The notes under the pieces: generated by a model
Told to the model about the DNA's origin: nothing
Seen by the model: only the letters and a program-made list of their open reading frames with translations
Databases searched by the model: none
Shown here: piece after piece, positions 1 through 8,393 of the stretch
Layout: every line of letters begins with the position of its first letter
How positions within the stretch are numbered: position 1 is the first letter of the stretch
Assembly: GCA_018061945.1 (NCBI GenBank)
Contig: JAGOTD010000002.1
Coordinates: forward strand, 1 to 64,000
DNA: 64,000 nt
DNA from: Candidatus Peribacteraceae bacterium
GTDB taxonomy: Bacteria; Patescibacteriota; Gracilibacteria; Peribacterales; Peribacteraceae
Direction of reading: 5' to 3'
Position numbers and translations under genes: made by a program

Positions 1-84
1 CCACCATTTTGATTCATTTACTTATAAGGAATTTCTCCTCCAAATTTTTTGGATGATTATTTTCCGTGCTACACTCATTGCCAC

Positions 85-789
85 ATGCGACGATCTGCCT
101 TTGCAATCATCGTTTTCAGTTGCTGCGTGTTTGCATTACCTGTATCGGTACATGCGGCTGCAAAGACAGCAGTGGCTTCGTCGAAAGCCGCAGTCAAAAA
201 AGCACCTGCTGCCGTCGCGCCCAAAAAAATCACTGCCGCGGTAGAGTCCTCGTGTCAGAAAGAGGGGATTGCGGGAGTGGATATAGAAGAAGTGCGTCGT
301 GTCTGGCTCTCGTGGATCAACAAGGAGCGTCAGAAAGCCGGACTTGTGGCGTTACTGCCAAGCCCGGCGCTCAACGGCACCGCGTCGCTGTGGAGCAAGC
401 AGGCAGCCGACAAAGGTTCCATAAGTCACAAGCGTCCGGGCCAGACGGTCTACTACGATTATGCGCGCATGGTGAAGTGGTTCTTAGGTCTAGGAGTTGC
501 GTTTGCCAACGAAAACCGCACTACGTTTTCCGAAAGCATCGGGTACGGCAGTTATGCGTGTACAGCCAAGGACTGCACGCAAGCGTTGATCGATTCTCTG
601 CGTTCGACGTTTACATTCTACATGGCCGAAAAAGGCAAAAAGAGCGCGCCGCACTACAACAGCATCATGAATAAATCCTTCAAGAAAGCCGGACTTGGCA
701 TCGCTATCAATCCAGCGCAAAAAACGTATTACGTCACTACACATTACGGCACGACGCTCGAGGCACCGAAGCCGACGGCTTGTTTGTAA
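85..789 (+). CDS. Secreted CAP/SCP (YkwD-like) domain protein
   Basis: A 234-residue exported protein. Residues 1-24 form a Sec signal peptide: a basic MRR start, a hydrophobic core and a likely cut after VHA. An Ala/Lys-rich linker runs to about residue 60. The rest is one CAP domain, with WSKQAADKGSISHK in its first helix and HYNSIMNKSFKKAGLGIA matching the family H-x-N-I-x-N signature. CAP proteins are extracellular and their biochemical role in bacteria is mostly unknown. I chose the ATG at 85 over an upstream ATG at 49 because it opens the signal peptide and lies 9 nt after a -10-like TACACT (70-75), with no SD sequence. It converges with the next gene, 2 bp between stops. Confidence 0.85.
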   Translation: MRRSAFAIIVFSCCVFALPVSVHAAAKTAVASSKAAVKKAPAAVAPKKITAAVESSCQKEGIAGVDIEEVRRVWLSWINKERQKAGLVALLPSPALNGTASLWSKQAADKGSISHKRPGQTVYYDYARMVKWFLGLGVAFANENRTTFSESIGYGSYACTAKDCTQALIDSLRSTFTFYMAEKGKKSAPHYNSIMNKSFKKAGLGIAINPAQKTYYVTTHYGTTLEAPKPTACL

Positions 790-791
790 TT

Positions 792-2969
792 TTATTGCGT
801 CTTATTGTCCGGCAACGTAAGTGTGATGGTTGGCGGATCGCCCTCATTCAATTTGATGTTCGCGCCAGGTAATGATTGTAGCGTGATGGTATTCTGCGTA
901 TCGAATATGTTGATTTGCGACTGCGTATCGTACTTGAGGATGTTGTAGTCCAGCGTGGTACCAATAGTCTCTGCAAAGTTTTTCATGTTAAACACACCAA
1001 GCAATCGTCCAGCAGCAATGCCGGGTACTTCTTGTTTCTTCACCAATTCGGCATCAAGTTCCTGAATAGCATGCAAATCGTCTTCTAGTTTTTGTTTCGC
1101 CTGCAGCGCAATATCCATCACCGTGTTCATCGTATCTGCTACATATGTTCGTGCTTTTTCATTTACAGGATTTTGATCCAGCATAGCCTGCTCTAAGTCA
1201 GATAATTCCTTCCATACTTTTCGGTAATCTTTTTTGGCGATTTTTTGATCTAATTGTTCCAACGCTGGGAAAGATTTGTAAAACTCTTTACCATCACTCA
1301 CCTCTTTTTTCTCTGCATTTTCCTCAGGCTTTTTTAGTTCTTGAGGCTCCGCCTTCATTTGCTCGTCTGGTGCCGGAGCAGGAGCATCGACAAGTCTGGT
1401 ATCGACAAATGAGAGTGTATTTTTGTTTCGATCATAGACGATGTAAAACACGGTTGTATCTTTCATATAATACTTCTCTTCAAATCTTTTTAGGTACGCA
1501 GCAGTATCGGGATCCTTCGTGAGCAAATCCGGATTCGATTTTTTCATATCGGCCAATAACTCGTTGAGTCCTTTTAGTTTATTCTGAATATTGCTTGCAT
1601 CAAATAAATCCTCTCTTTGTAGCATCGGGATTATGTCGAAGGTAATAGCATCACGGAAAGTGTTAAGCATTCCTCTCTGACGTACCTGCTCATCAGTGAG
1701 TGGCGGAGGTTCTATATTCTCCATGATTGGCGCAGGGTCTTTCGGAGTTGTATCTGCGACTTTTGCAGTTGTTTGTACGGATTCTTTTTTCGGCTCGGTA
1801 AATGGATATTCTGGCAATTTTGTTGCATGTATTTTTCGATCTTTCTCCTCTTTTTCTGCTTTCTGCTGAGCGAGTTCTTCGGGTGTGAGATCGGCAACTA
1901 TTACAGGTGCGTCATCCATGGATGTGTTGATTGTTGGAGGCGCAACAGGTTTATCCGGACGCAGTGTAATATCCGGCGTTGCAGACAATACAGGGATCGG
2001 TTCTTGTTTCGCAGGAGAGATGTCTGGAGTGACGGTTGATTGAGCATCGCGCACTGCTTTTATCGTGTTGGTATTGATTGTTGGCGATGGTCCAGGTGTT
2101 TCAGTCGGCGTACTTGGCTCCATGCCTTTGATGTACGGGTCTTCCTGTATTTTTTTCATTGTGTCATTCATCGCCACTTTAAATGATGCATCTATATTTT
2201 TGAGAGGGTCTACCTGCGTTGTAGATACCTTTTCAGATGGAACGGCTTTTTCTGCGACAGGCTTTTCTGCTGTCGGTGTTTTTTTCTCGACGACAGGTGT
2301 TGTCGCTACCGTATCTTTTGAAGTAATCGATTCAGACTGCGGACTTGCAGTGACGGGCTTTTCTGCTTTCACCACAATCGTTTTTGTCTCATTTCCCTTG
2401 CGAGCGGTTACGGTAATGCTGTCGCCATCCTGCAAATGCACGCCCCAGGTATTGCCGTATTTGCCTGTGCCGATCACCGTGTCGTAGAGTTTGTACCGAA
2501 TCGGCAGAGCTGGTTCCCATTTTTCCAGCGTCCAGCCGTCTGTAAATTCCACAGTGTAACTTGTCAGCTTACCGTTTGGATCATTGGCATACAGCTGTTG
2601 ATCCGACTTCTCGGCAACCACTCCTTTCTTGCGCATTTCCCATGTTTGCAGAACTTCTTTATGGCCCTGTAATTCCTGTATGAAAGAATCGAGCTTGACC
2701 ATGCTTTCGGCTGATGCTTGCAACTGAGCCGCGAGACAATGTTGCTTGGCTGCTTCCAAACGCTTTGCATACTGATCGCGAACATTCGTTGAATCCGATG
2801 GAATGGTGGCAACAATTTTTTCACACTCGCTATTGAGTTTAAGAATTGTTTCTATCTTCTGCGAGATATTCAGCGCTTCTACTTTCGTTTCTGCAACCTG
2901 TGGATTATCGACTTTCGGCTGTGCCTCGAAGCGGCACAGGCGATGCTCGGCAAAAGAAAAATGTTTCAT
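792..2969 (-). CDS. Large coiled-coil protein of unknown function
   Basis: I do not recognise this 725-residue protein. The N-terminal 150 residues are helical and charged and look like coiled coil. A small beta-rich block follows (about 170-240, with DGWTLEKWEP and GDSITVTARKGNE). The middle (about 240-440) is a low-complexity Pro/Thr/Glu/Lys linker with repeated EKPVAEK-like words. The C-terminal third is again charged and helical. No signal peptide or membrane segment is visible. The ATG at 2969 was chosen because it lies 4 bp after the stop of the upstream 90-residue gene, so the two probably form an operon. The longer reading frame to 3053 overlaps that gene and looks spurious. The linker suggests a scaffold or surface-associated role, which is a guess. 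Confidence 0.7.
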   Translation of the reverse strand: MKHFSFAEHRLCRFEAQPKVDNPQVAETKVEALNISQKIETILKLNSECEKIVATIPSDSTNVRDQYAKRLEAAKQHCLAAQLQASAESMVKLDSFIQELQGHKEVLQTWEMRKKGVVAEKSDQQLYANDPNGKLTSYTVEFTDGWTLEKWEPALPIRYKLYDTVIGTGKYGNTWGVHLQDGDSITVTARKGNETKTIVVKAEKPVTASPQSESITSKDTVATTPVVEKKTPTAEKPVAEKAVPSEKVSTTQVDPLKNIDASFKVAMNDTMKKIQEDPYIKGMEPSTPTETPGPSPTINTNTIKAVRDAQSTVTPDISPAKQEPIPVLSATPDITLRPDKPVAPPTINTSMDDAPVIVADLTPEELAQQKAEKEEKDRKIHATKLPEYPFTEPKKESVQTTAKVADTTPKDPAPIMENIEPPPLTDEQVRQRGMLNTFRDAITFDIIPMLQREDLFDASNIQNKLKGLNELLADMKKSNPDLLTKDPDTAAYLKRFEEKYYMKDTTVFYIVYDRNKNTLSFVDTRLVDAPAPAPDEQMKAEPQELKKPEENAEKKEVSDGKEFYKSFPALEQLDQKIAKKDYRKVWKELSDLEQAMLDQNPVNEKARTYVADTMNTVMDIALQAKQKLEDDLHAIQELDAELVKKQEVPGIAAGRLLGVFNMKNFAETIGTTLDYNILKYDTQSQINIFDTQNTITLQSLPGANIKLNEGDPPTITLTLPDNKTQ

Positions 2970-2973
2970 ATAC

Positions 2974-3246
2974 TTACAAAGAAGGAAGATTATGCATGTC
3001 CTTTGTCTGGTCGTTTGATTCATTGATGTTGCGCGCATCGCGTTTGGCGGCACGTTGAAGTTCCGTCAATTGACTGATGAGCGTATCGAGAGCTGTTTCC
3101 CGTTTCTGGTGCAGAGTTTGCAGCTCCGCCGCAATCTTGAGCCGTACATTTTCGTCTAGATCGGGGCTCGCATTGAGTAGAACATCCATGTACACGACTG
3201 GAAGTCCGCAGCTGCGAACGAGAGTGGAGAAAGCGTCACTTGTCAT
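2974..3246 (-). CDS. Small helical hypothetical protein
   Basis: A 90-residue protein, acidic at the N-terminus (DVLLNASPDLDENVRLKIAAE) and then an amphipathic helical stretch rich in Leu, Gln and Lys/Arg. No family recognised. It sits directly upstream of the 725-residue coiled-coil gene with a 4-bp gap and the same direction, which argues that both are real and cotranscribed. A TATAAT-like box on the minus strand (3275-3270) lies 23 nt upstream of the ATG. Confidence 0.6.
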   Translation of the reverse strand: MTSDAFSTLVRSCGLPVVYMDVLLNASPDLDENVRLKIAAELQTLHQKRETALDTLISQLTELQRAAKRDARNINESNDQTKDMHNLPSL

Positions 3247-3339
3247 AATATGTGTGTGGAAATCTTAGTATTATACCAGAAAATTCATAAAATTGATATA
3301 TCCAGTATCAATCAGACTTCTTTGCTACAATTTGCGCAT

Positions 3340-3900
3340 ATGTCTCTTGGAATTACCGCACTGAACGAAAAAATGCAGTTGTGGAACGGTTGTGCTCTGG
3401 CAGAAACGTCGAATTTGGTGATGGGTGAGGGTAATCCACACGCATCCATCATGCTGATTGGCGAAGCGCCAGGACAAAAAGAAGATGAGCAGACGCGTCC
3501 GTTCGTCGGTGCATCGGGTAAGTTTTTAGGTGAACTACTCGCATCGATTGGGCTCAAGCGCGAAGACGTCTACATCACCAATGTCGTTAAATATCGTCCG
3601 CCCGACAATCGCGACCCAACATCCGAGGAAAAAGCACAGTGTCTACCGTGGCTTCAGCAAGAAATTGCCATCATTCAGCCAAAAGTGATTGTGCCACTTG
3701 GTCGGCATGCACTGGGCAATTTTCTACCCGATACAACGATTACTCTCGCTCATGGAAAGCCTTTTCCGTCAGCAAAAAACTATGTCATTTTTCCGATCCA
3801 CCACCCTGCTGCTGCGTTGCATAACGGAAAACTGCGCCAGAGTCTGTACGATGATTTTAAGGCGCTGGGAGAATATTTAAAGAGCCAGAATTTATTGTAG
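3340..3900 (+). CDS. Uracil-DNA glycosylase, family 4 type
   Basis: A 186-residue protein of the UDG superfamily, which removes uracil from DNA to start base-excision repair. The active-site block IGEAPGQKEDE is at about residues 43-53, followed by RPFVGASGKFL, TNVVKYRPPDNRDP, and the HHPAAALH leucine-loop motif near the C-terminus. Family-4 enzymes usually carry four Fe-S cysteines. Here only Cys18 and one in AQCLPWL are in the expected places, so the cluster may be missing or altered. The ATG at 3340 is 8 nt after TACAAT (3326-3331) with no SD, a leaderless arrangement. A repeat hairpin begins immediately after the stop. Confidence 0.88.
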   Translation: MSLGITALNEKMQLWNGCALAETSNLVMGEGNPHASIMLIGEAPGQKEDEQTRPFVGASGKFLGELLASIGLKREDVYITNVVKYRPPDNRDPTSEEKAQCLPWLQQEIAIIQPKVIVPLGRHALGNFLPDTTITLAHGKPFPSAKNYVIFPIHHPAAALHNGKLRQSLYDDFKALGEYLKSQNLL

Positions 3901-3902
3901 AT

Positions 3903-4014
3903 AATAGAACAGATAAAATACGAAGATCAAAGAACCAAGCACTACACAATTTCGAAATTTTAATTTTCAAATTCTAATTTGTCTCGGATTTCTCATTTTG
4001 ATCTTCGTATTTTC
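3903..4014. repeat. AGATCAAAGAACCAA-type palindromic intergenic repeat, copy 1
   Basis: This imperfect inverted repeat of about 110 bp starts right after the UDG stop. Its left arm has ACGAAGATCAAAGAACCAAG, its centre has an AATTTCGAAATT-like stretch followed by TTCTAATTTGTCTCGGATTT, and its right arm has TTTGATCTTCGTATTTTCT. Close relatives lie at 23535-23632, 46815-46990 and 49620-49710. It probably folds in RNA and may end or protect transcripts. Confidence 0.7.
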
Positions 4015-4068
4015 TACGATTTCATCTTCATACATTTACTCAGTTCAATGTATGTTACAATTCTTCCC

Positions 4069-4431
4069 GTGAATTCTCTTCTCTTTCGCATTACACTTTC
4101 CGGCATTTTGTCGATTGGGGCGTTACTTGTTATTCTGTTTCGAGTGAGTCCGCTGCTGTCGCCAACCATCGCTCTGCCATTTTTCTTTGCGACGCTGTTT
4201 CTGGCGATTACCAGCGTGACAACGCTCATCTGCTACGGCGTGTGGGGATTTATTCCCATCGAAGGACTCGACATGGGTCGCAAGCTAACCATTTCTCTGC
4301 GCGAAGGAATTTTCTTTGGTATCGCTACGTTATGTTTGGTTCTGTTTCATATTCTCGGCATTCTCACATGGTGGGTGGGCGCACTTATCTACGCGGTGTT
4401 TATGTTTGTGGAAATGGCGTTGCAAGCTTAA
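4069..4431 (+). CDS. Small integral membrane protein (GTG start)
   Basis: A 120-residue hydrophobic protein with about four transmembrane helices (FRITLSGILSIGALLVILF, an ALPFFFATLFLAITSV segment, GIFFGIATLCLVLFHILG, and a C-terminal WVGALIYAVFMFV). No family recognised. I chose the GTG at 4069 because a TACAAT box lies at 4056-4061, 7 nt upstream, as at the leaderless ATG genes nearby. The upstream in-frame ATG codons fall inside the repeat that follows the UDG gene. Confidence 0.6.
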   Translation: MNSLLFRITLSGILSIGALLVILFRVSPLLSPTIALPFFFATLFLAITSVTTLICYGVWGFIPIEGLDMGRKLTISLREGIFFGIATLCLVLFHILGILTWWVGALIYAVFMFVEMALQA

Positions 4432-4432
4432 G

Positions 4433-4466
4433 AGAACGTAGAACACAGAACGATAGAACGTAGAAT
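4433..4466. repeat. AGAACGTAGAAC simple repeat
   Basis: Degenerate tandem words (GAACGTAGAAC, ACAGAAC, GATAGAACGTAG) begin within 2 nt of the membrane-protein stop codon. Related words occur at 63919-63945. It is one of several simple-repeat families that follow stop codons in this window. Confidence 0.55.
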
Positions 4467-4480
4467 GATTAGTTTTCATT

Positions 4481-4560
4481 GTCGGTACGTGCCGGATAGT
4501 TCAATAGTATTCGTCCAACTTGATATTGTGATATTTCTCTCATCGCCGGCGCGTACCGAC
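4481..4560. repeat. 80-bp inverted-repeat element, copy 1
   Basis: The element is exactly 80 bp and bounded by near-perfect 15-bp inverted ends, GTCGGTACGTGCCGG and (as reverse complement) GTCGGTACGCGCCGG. The interior is AT-rich and non-coding. A second 80-bp copy with the same ends but a diverged interior is at 21800-21879. It resembles a REP- or MITE-like palindromic element. Confidence 0.75.
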
Positions 4561-4622
4561 TAACTAATCACAATATTCTTTTCAATCTTTCTCATTCTAC
4601 GAATATTCCCTACAATCTTGCC

Positions 4623-5633
4623 ATGACCACTCTCACCCATCCCTGGGATCGCTTTGTGACCAAAATTCAGGCTGCACCCGATAGCACTGCACTCGATGCA
4701 TTGGAGCAGGAGATATTCGGTCGTAAGGCTGGTGCGCTTACCACAGCGATGAAATCGCTTGGCAGCGAAACGCCCGAGAAGCGCAAAGAACTTGGTCAAT
4801 CGTTCAATGCTATTAAAATCGCACTCGAAAGCGCCATTGCCGAGCGCAAGACACAACTAGACGGTGCGGCGATGGGAAAGCTGGCAACCGATGACGCGCT
4901 CGATATCACACTGTCCTTACCGGCACAGGAGCAGGGGCATTTGCATCCGGTTCATTCGTTCATTGCCAAGGCGCAGGAAGTATTCGGTCGCATGGGCTTC
5001 GATGCAGCCGAAGGTCCCGAACTGGAGACGGAAGAATTCAACTTCAATAAGCTCAATATTCCAGCTGATCATCCCGCGCGCGATATGCAGGATACGTTTT
5101 GGGTGTCGCTCGAAGATCGCACGGTGATGCGCACACACACCTCGTCGGTGCAAATTCACTACATGCTCGCACACAAGCCGCCGTTTCGCATGATCTGTAC
5201 GGGTAAGGTCTACCGCAAAGACAGCGACGCAACGCACTCGCCGATGTTCCACCAAATCGAAGGGCTCATGATTGGCAAAAATGTGTCGCTTGCCAATATG
5301 AAGGGAGTTATGGAAACAGCCATCAAAGAATTGGTGAATCCCAATTTGGAATTCCGCTGGCGCACCGGCTTCTTTCCATTTGTGGAACCAGGCCTCGAAA
5401 TGGATGTGAAGTGGCAGGGCGATGAGAGTAAGAGCAAAGAAGGCAAGTGGCTGGAAATGCTCGGCTGCGGCATGGTGCATCCAAATGTGTTGAAGAATGT
5501 CGGCATCGATCCAGACGAATGGCAGGGCTTCGCCTTCGGTATGGGTGTCGAGCGTATGATCATGATCAAGCATCAGATTCCGGATTTGCGGTTGTTTTAC
5601 GGTGGAGATTTGAGATTCTTGAAGCAGTTCTAA
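4623..5633 (+). CDS. pheS: Phenylalanine-tRNA ligase alpha subunit
   Basis: A 336-residue class II synthetase catalytic subunit that charges tRNA-Phe together with PheT. An N-terminal coiled-coil (about 1-85) precedes the catalytic domain. Visible motifs are HPVHSFI, GFDAAEGPELETEEFNF, the motif-2 region FRMICTGKVYRKDSDATHSP, and the motif-3 end GFAFGMGVERMIMIKHQIPD. Length is normal. The beta subunit gene pheT, usually next door, is not in this window. The ATG is 6 nt after TACAAT (4611-4616), with no SD. An AATTGAAAATTG-type repeat follows the stop. Confidence 0.97.
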   Translation: MTTLTHPWDRFVTKIQAAPDSTALDALEQEIFGRKAGALTTAMKSLGSETPEKRKELGQSFNAIKIALESAIAERKTQLDGAAMGKLATDDALDITLSLPAQEQGHLHPVHSFIAKAQEVFGRMGFDAAEGPELETEEFNFNKLNIPADHPARDMQDTFWVSLEDRTVMRTHTSSVQIHYMLAHKPPFRMICTGKVYRKDSDATHSPMFHQIEGLMIGKNVSLANMKGVMETAIKELVNPNLEFRWRTGFFPFVEPGLEMDVKWQGDESKSKEGKWLEMLGCGMVHPNVLKNVGIDPDEWQGFAFGMGVERMIMIKHQIPDLRLFYGGDLRFLKQF

Positions 5634-5689
5634 ATTAATTGAAAATTGGCGTTTGAATTATTTCGCAATAAAATTCAATTCTCTTATTC

Positions 5690-6237
5690 CCCGCAGCAGC
5701 GATTCGCAAATCGCTGTTATTGCCCGTATAATCTCGCTCCATGCCACAAATACATGGCGCTCAGTACGGCACATTCCATTTTGTCACCAAGATTAAAGAG
5801 CCAAATAATTGGTGCACGTTCGAAAAAGTCCCGCAACGCCTCATTCATCATCTATGCATGACGCGAAACATGCAGCAGGCAAAGCTCCATGCTTTTTGCA
5901 TTCTACCCGATCACATTCATCTATTGCTCAGCTCCGGACCAAACGGAATCAGTAAATTCATGCATGCATTTAAGAAGGACAGTGCACGCGATATTGGCAG
6001 ACTCTTTCCAGCATTCGTCTGTAAATGGCAGAAGAATTTTTATGATGAGCGAATTCGCGATGGGAAACAGTCATCAGCAGTATTTGGTTACATTCATGGC
6101 AATGCTATGAAGCATGGGCTCGTCAAAGAAATTCTCGACTGACCATGGACGTCGCTACATTTTCAGGAAGTTATCGATCCATCAGATGTATGGTTTAATT
6201 GAACAGAAACAGCGATTTGCGAATCGCTGCTGCGGGA
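5690..6237 (+). mobile_element. RAYT/REP element with 29-bp inverted ends
   Basis: A 548-bp unit bounded by perfect 29-bp inverted repeats at 5690-5718 and 6209-6237. Each end contains the self-complementary word AGCGATTCGCAAATCGCT and so forms a REP-like hairpin by itself. The unit encloses one gene for a Y1 (HUH) transposase of the REP-associated type. This is the arrangement expected for a RAYT with its flanking REP sequences. Confidence 0.85.
5741..6142 (+). CDS. REP-associated tyrosine transposase (RAYT), cut short by TGA
   Basis: A 133-residue Y1-type HUH transposase. The metal-binding HUH motif is HIH in LPDHIHLLLSSG, and the YIHGNAMKHGLV helix carries the catalytic Tyr. The frame stops at TGA (6140-6142), but 19 further in-frame codons continue as PWTSLHFQEV...DVWFN before a second TGA at 6200-6202. 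Family members normally read W-PW-S at this place, so the TGA replaces a Trp codon. TGA is a normal stop elsewhere in this window, so this is probably a decaying or C-terminally trimmed copy. A TATAAT box (5727-5732) lies 8 nt before the ATG. Confidence 0.82.
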   Translation: MPQIHGAQYGTFHFVTKIKEPNNWCTFEKVPQRLIHHLCMTRNMQQAKLHAFCILPDHIHLLLSSGPNGISKFMHAFKKDSARDIGRLFPAFVCKWQKNFYDERIRDGKQSSAVFGYIHGNAMKHGLVKEILD

Positions 6238-6330
6238 GAGGAAGAAGTCGATAAATGAGCCGGAGGCTGCGGAAATCAACGGATCTTCAAAGCAATAATT
6301 TTCAATTATCAATTTTCCATTTACAATTCA

Positions 6331-6969
6331 TTAACGGCTCTTGCTCCACCTCTCCGGATCATCGGTAAAATCCCGAATGATGGTGGCTTGCTCCTGCGTA
6401 ATCTTGTTCATATCGACTGCCGACTGAATCAAATTCGAGAGTGTGCTGAGCGGGTGCAGGCGAATTTTGTTTTCGTTTGCAGATTCCAACGACGCCGGTA
6501 GTTCGTAGCTGAAAATAGCGACGATATCGGCAACGCGACATTTGCCCTCCTCGCGTACGGCATTGGCCGATGACATGGAGCTGCCGCCCGTCGAAATGAG
6601 ATCTTCGATAATGACTACGTCTTGTTCGGGCTTTAGGTCTCCTTCTATACGTTTCTTGGCGCCGTGTTCCTTGGCTTTGCTGCGGATATACACGAATGGC
6701 AGTTTGAGCCGATCGGCTACAAGCGCTCCCCAGCCGATGGCAGCAGTTGATGTTCCTGCAATAACATCGGGCTGAATGTGCAGAGATTTGACCCGAGATA
6801 CGAGCGCACTCACGATAAAATCACGAGCATCGCTGTGGCTATAGAGCATGCGATTGTCGCAGTAAACCGGAGATTTAAGACCGCTTGTCCACGTAAACGG
6901 CGGATCGATGGACAGTTTCACGGCCTCGACGGCGAGGAGATACTCGGCGATACGCTGTGAATGTGGCAT
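6331..6969 (-). CDS. pyrE: Orotate phosphoribosyltransferase
   Basis: A 212-residue PRTase that joins orotate and PRPP to make OMP in pyrimidine synthesis. The PRPP-binding signature VVIIEDLISTGGSS is at about residues 115-128. Also visible are FTWTSGLKSPVYCDNR near the N-terminus and the KAKEHGAKKRIEG flexible loop. No other pyr gene is adjacent. The ATG lies 9 nt downstream of a TATCGT box on the minus strand (6984-6979). An AT-rich AATTGATAATTGAAAATT repeat follows the stop. Confidence 0.95.
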   Translation of the reverse strand: MPHSQRIAEYLLAVEAVKLSIDPPFTWTSGLKSPVYCDNRMLYSHSDARDFIVSALVSRVKSLHIQPDVIAGTSTAAIGWGALVADRLKLPFVYIRSKAKEHGAKKRIEGDLKPEQDVVIIEDLISTGGSSMSSANAVREEGKCRVADIVAIFSYELPASLESANENKIRLHPLSTLSNLIQSAVDMNKITQEQATIIRDFTDDPERWSKSR

Positions 6970-7108
6970 ATGATATGTACGATAGCACGAAGTCTGGTAT
7001 TGCAGAAGTAAAATGAAAGCGAATCACGATACATTCTATAATCTCCGGATTCGACTTTTTTTCTGAGTCGAATCGAAGGTCTGCCAGTAGCGTTTTTATA
7101 AAAAGAAA

Positions 7109-8131
7109 TTACCGTGCAGCAACCGTCACAGCTTTTTTAAATGTCATTTCGTCATGCAAGACCGCATTGCGATTGGTCTGCACATTTCTCACGGCGAGGG
7201 TATAGGTAATGCCTTCTTCAAAGCCGCGATCGGTCGTGAGCTCAACTTTCATCGGACTGATGCGTTTGGCAATGAGAACACGGATAGCCGGCGCCGATAC
7301 TCTATTGCTTGTAATCGTATAATTATTCACATTGATTGCTGATGCTTTTTTAAGCAAGAGTGACGCGGACATTTCCACTTTGGCGGGAGCGCTGTTTTTC
7401 ACAGACTTGATGTACGCCGGACGTTCGATAGTGCCGCAGGTAACTCCGTATGTACCGGCTGCATTCGCACGTTCGAGAATAATAGCCATTTCCGCTCTAT
7501 TGAGAGGCGAGAGGGGACGCACAGTCGCAGCGCCATCATCACCCTGCAATACGCAGTTATCAATCAGTGTCTGGATAGCATCGTGATACCAGGTGCCGCT
7601 TGGGTTGTCGGTAAAGCTGCGGCCGTTTCCGGTGGGCTGCAAAGCGAATGCATTGGCCACAAATGCTGCTGCCTCCCCACGTGTCAGTTTGGCGTCGGGG
7701 AATGCAAAGCACGGGTGTGTGCCGACGCAGCCGTCTTTTCCTTTTGTCCAGCCTTCGGAGACTGCTTGTTCAAAAAACTTAAAAGCCGGATGGGTAGTGG
7801 GCACATCGTCAAACGTCGCAACGCTTGGAAGCGGACCCCGCGTAGTGGTACGAACAGGAACAGTGAGCGACACGAGTTCGGATCGCAACACATCCTTTTG
7901 CGGTAAAAAATGATTCGAAGGAGTAGGGAAGATAGTGGTGCCCAGGAGAATAATGTCCGCCAGTGGCTTCGGATTGGCAAAGTAGCCAAGTGAGGCAAAG
8001 CGCAGAGCAGCTGTTTCGTACCAAGCACCCGGTTTAATATCAGAGAAAACCGGAGTAGTCACTTCTGCGGCAAAAGCCAGCGAAGGAGCGAGGAACAGAG
8101 TAGCGATGGTAATAACAGAGAATGTGCGCAT
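7109..8131 (-). CDS. Exported protein with three SLH domains
   Basis: A 340-residue secreted protein. A signal peptide (1-22, ending LAFAAE) is followed by three S-layer homology repeats: one starting FSDIKPGAWYETAALRFA, one at FDDVPTTHPAFKFFEQAV with LTRGEAAAFVANA, and one at SFTDNPSGTWYHDAI with LNRAEMAIILERA. SLH domains bind cell-wall glycans. The last 100 residues form a beta-rich domain I do not recognise (about 240-340). The ATG is 8 nt after TATGAT (minus strand 8145-8140) and there is no SD. A second SLH protein lies at 34.7 kb. Confidence 0.85.
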   Translation of the reverse strand: MRTFSVITIATLFLAPSLAFAAEVTTPVFSDIKPGAWYETAALRFASLGYFANPKPLADIILLGTTIFPTPSNHFLPQKDVLRSELVSLTVPVRTTTRGPLPSVATFDDVPTTHPAFKFFEQAVSEGWTKGKDGCVGTHPCFAFPDAKLTRGEAAAFVANAFALQPTGNGRSFTDNPSGTWYHDAIQTLIDNCVLQGDDGAATVRPLSPLNRAEMAIILERANAAGTYGVTCGTIERPAYIKSVKNSAPAKVEMSASLLLKKASAINVNNYTITSNRVSAPAIRVLIAKRISPMKVELTTDRGFEEGITYTLAVRNVQTNRNAVLHDEMTFKKAVTVAAR

Positions 8132-8221
8132 AGATCTTTATCATACATCTGCAATCGCTTTTGCCAACGGAGGAGGCTTGCATGGTGCCTGTATTTGTAT
8201 TCATTAAAAATTGCTTCGAAA

Positions 8222-8391
8222 AAGGACTCAGAGGACTCAGAGGAAACAAAGGAAATGTTGTATCACTCGCCAATAAAAATACGCTTTGGTTATACAAAGT
8301 CGCGAATTAGAATAGAGTGAAGTAAGACTCATCTGAGTCTTCTGAGTCTTTTGTTTCCTCTGAGTCCTTTCCACTGAGTCTTTTCTCACTC
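8222..8391. repeat. GACTCAGA-type hairpin repeat, copy 1
   Basis: The left arm has GGACTCAGAGGACTCAGAGG at 8225-8244 and the right arm has GAGTCTTCTGAGTC and CCTCTGAGTCC at about 8335-8372. The arms are inverted, so the RNA can fold into a long stem. Other copies are at 16085-16168, 24642-24773, 59415-59458 and 61073-61106. It lies between the divergent SLH and rsmG genes. Confidence 0.7.
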
Positions 8392-8393
8392 CC

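Noticed and set aside
5741-6202. TGA read as Trp (recoded genetic code)
   Set aside because: TGA is the normal stop of rsmG, pstB and others here, and conserved Trp positions elsewhere use TGG. A nonsense mutation is simpler.
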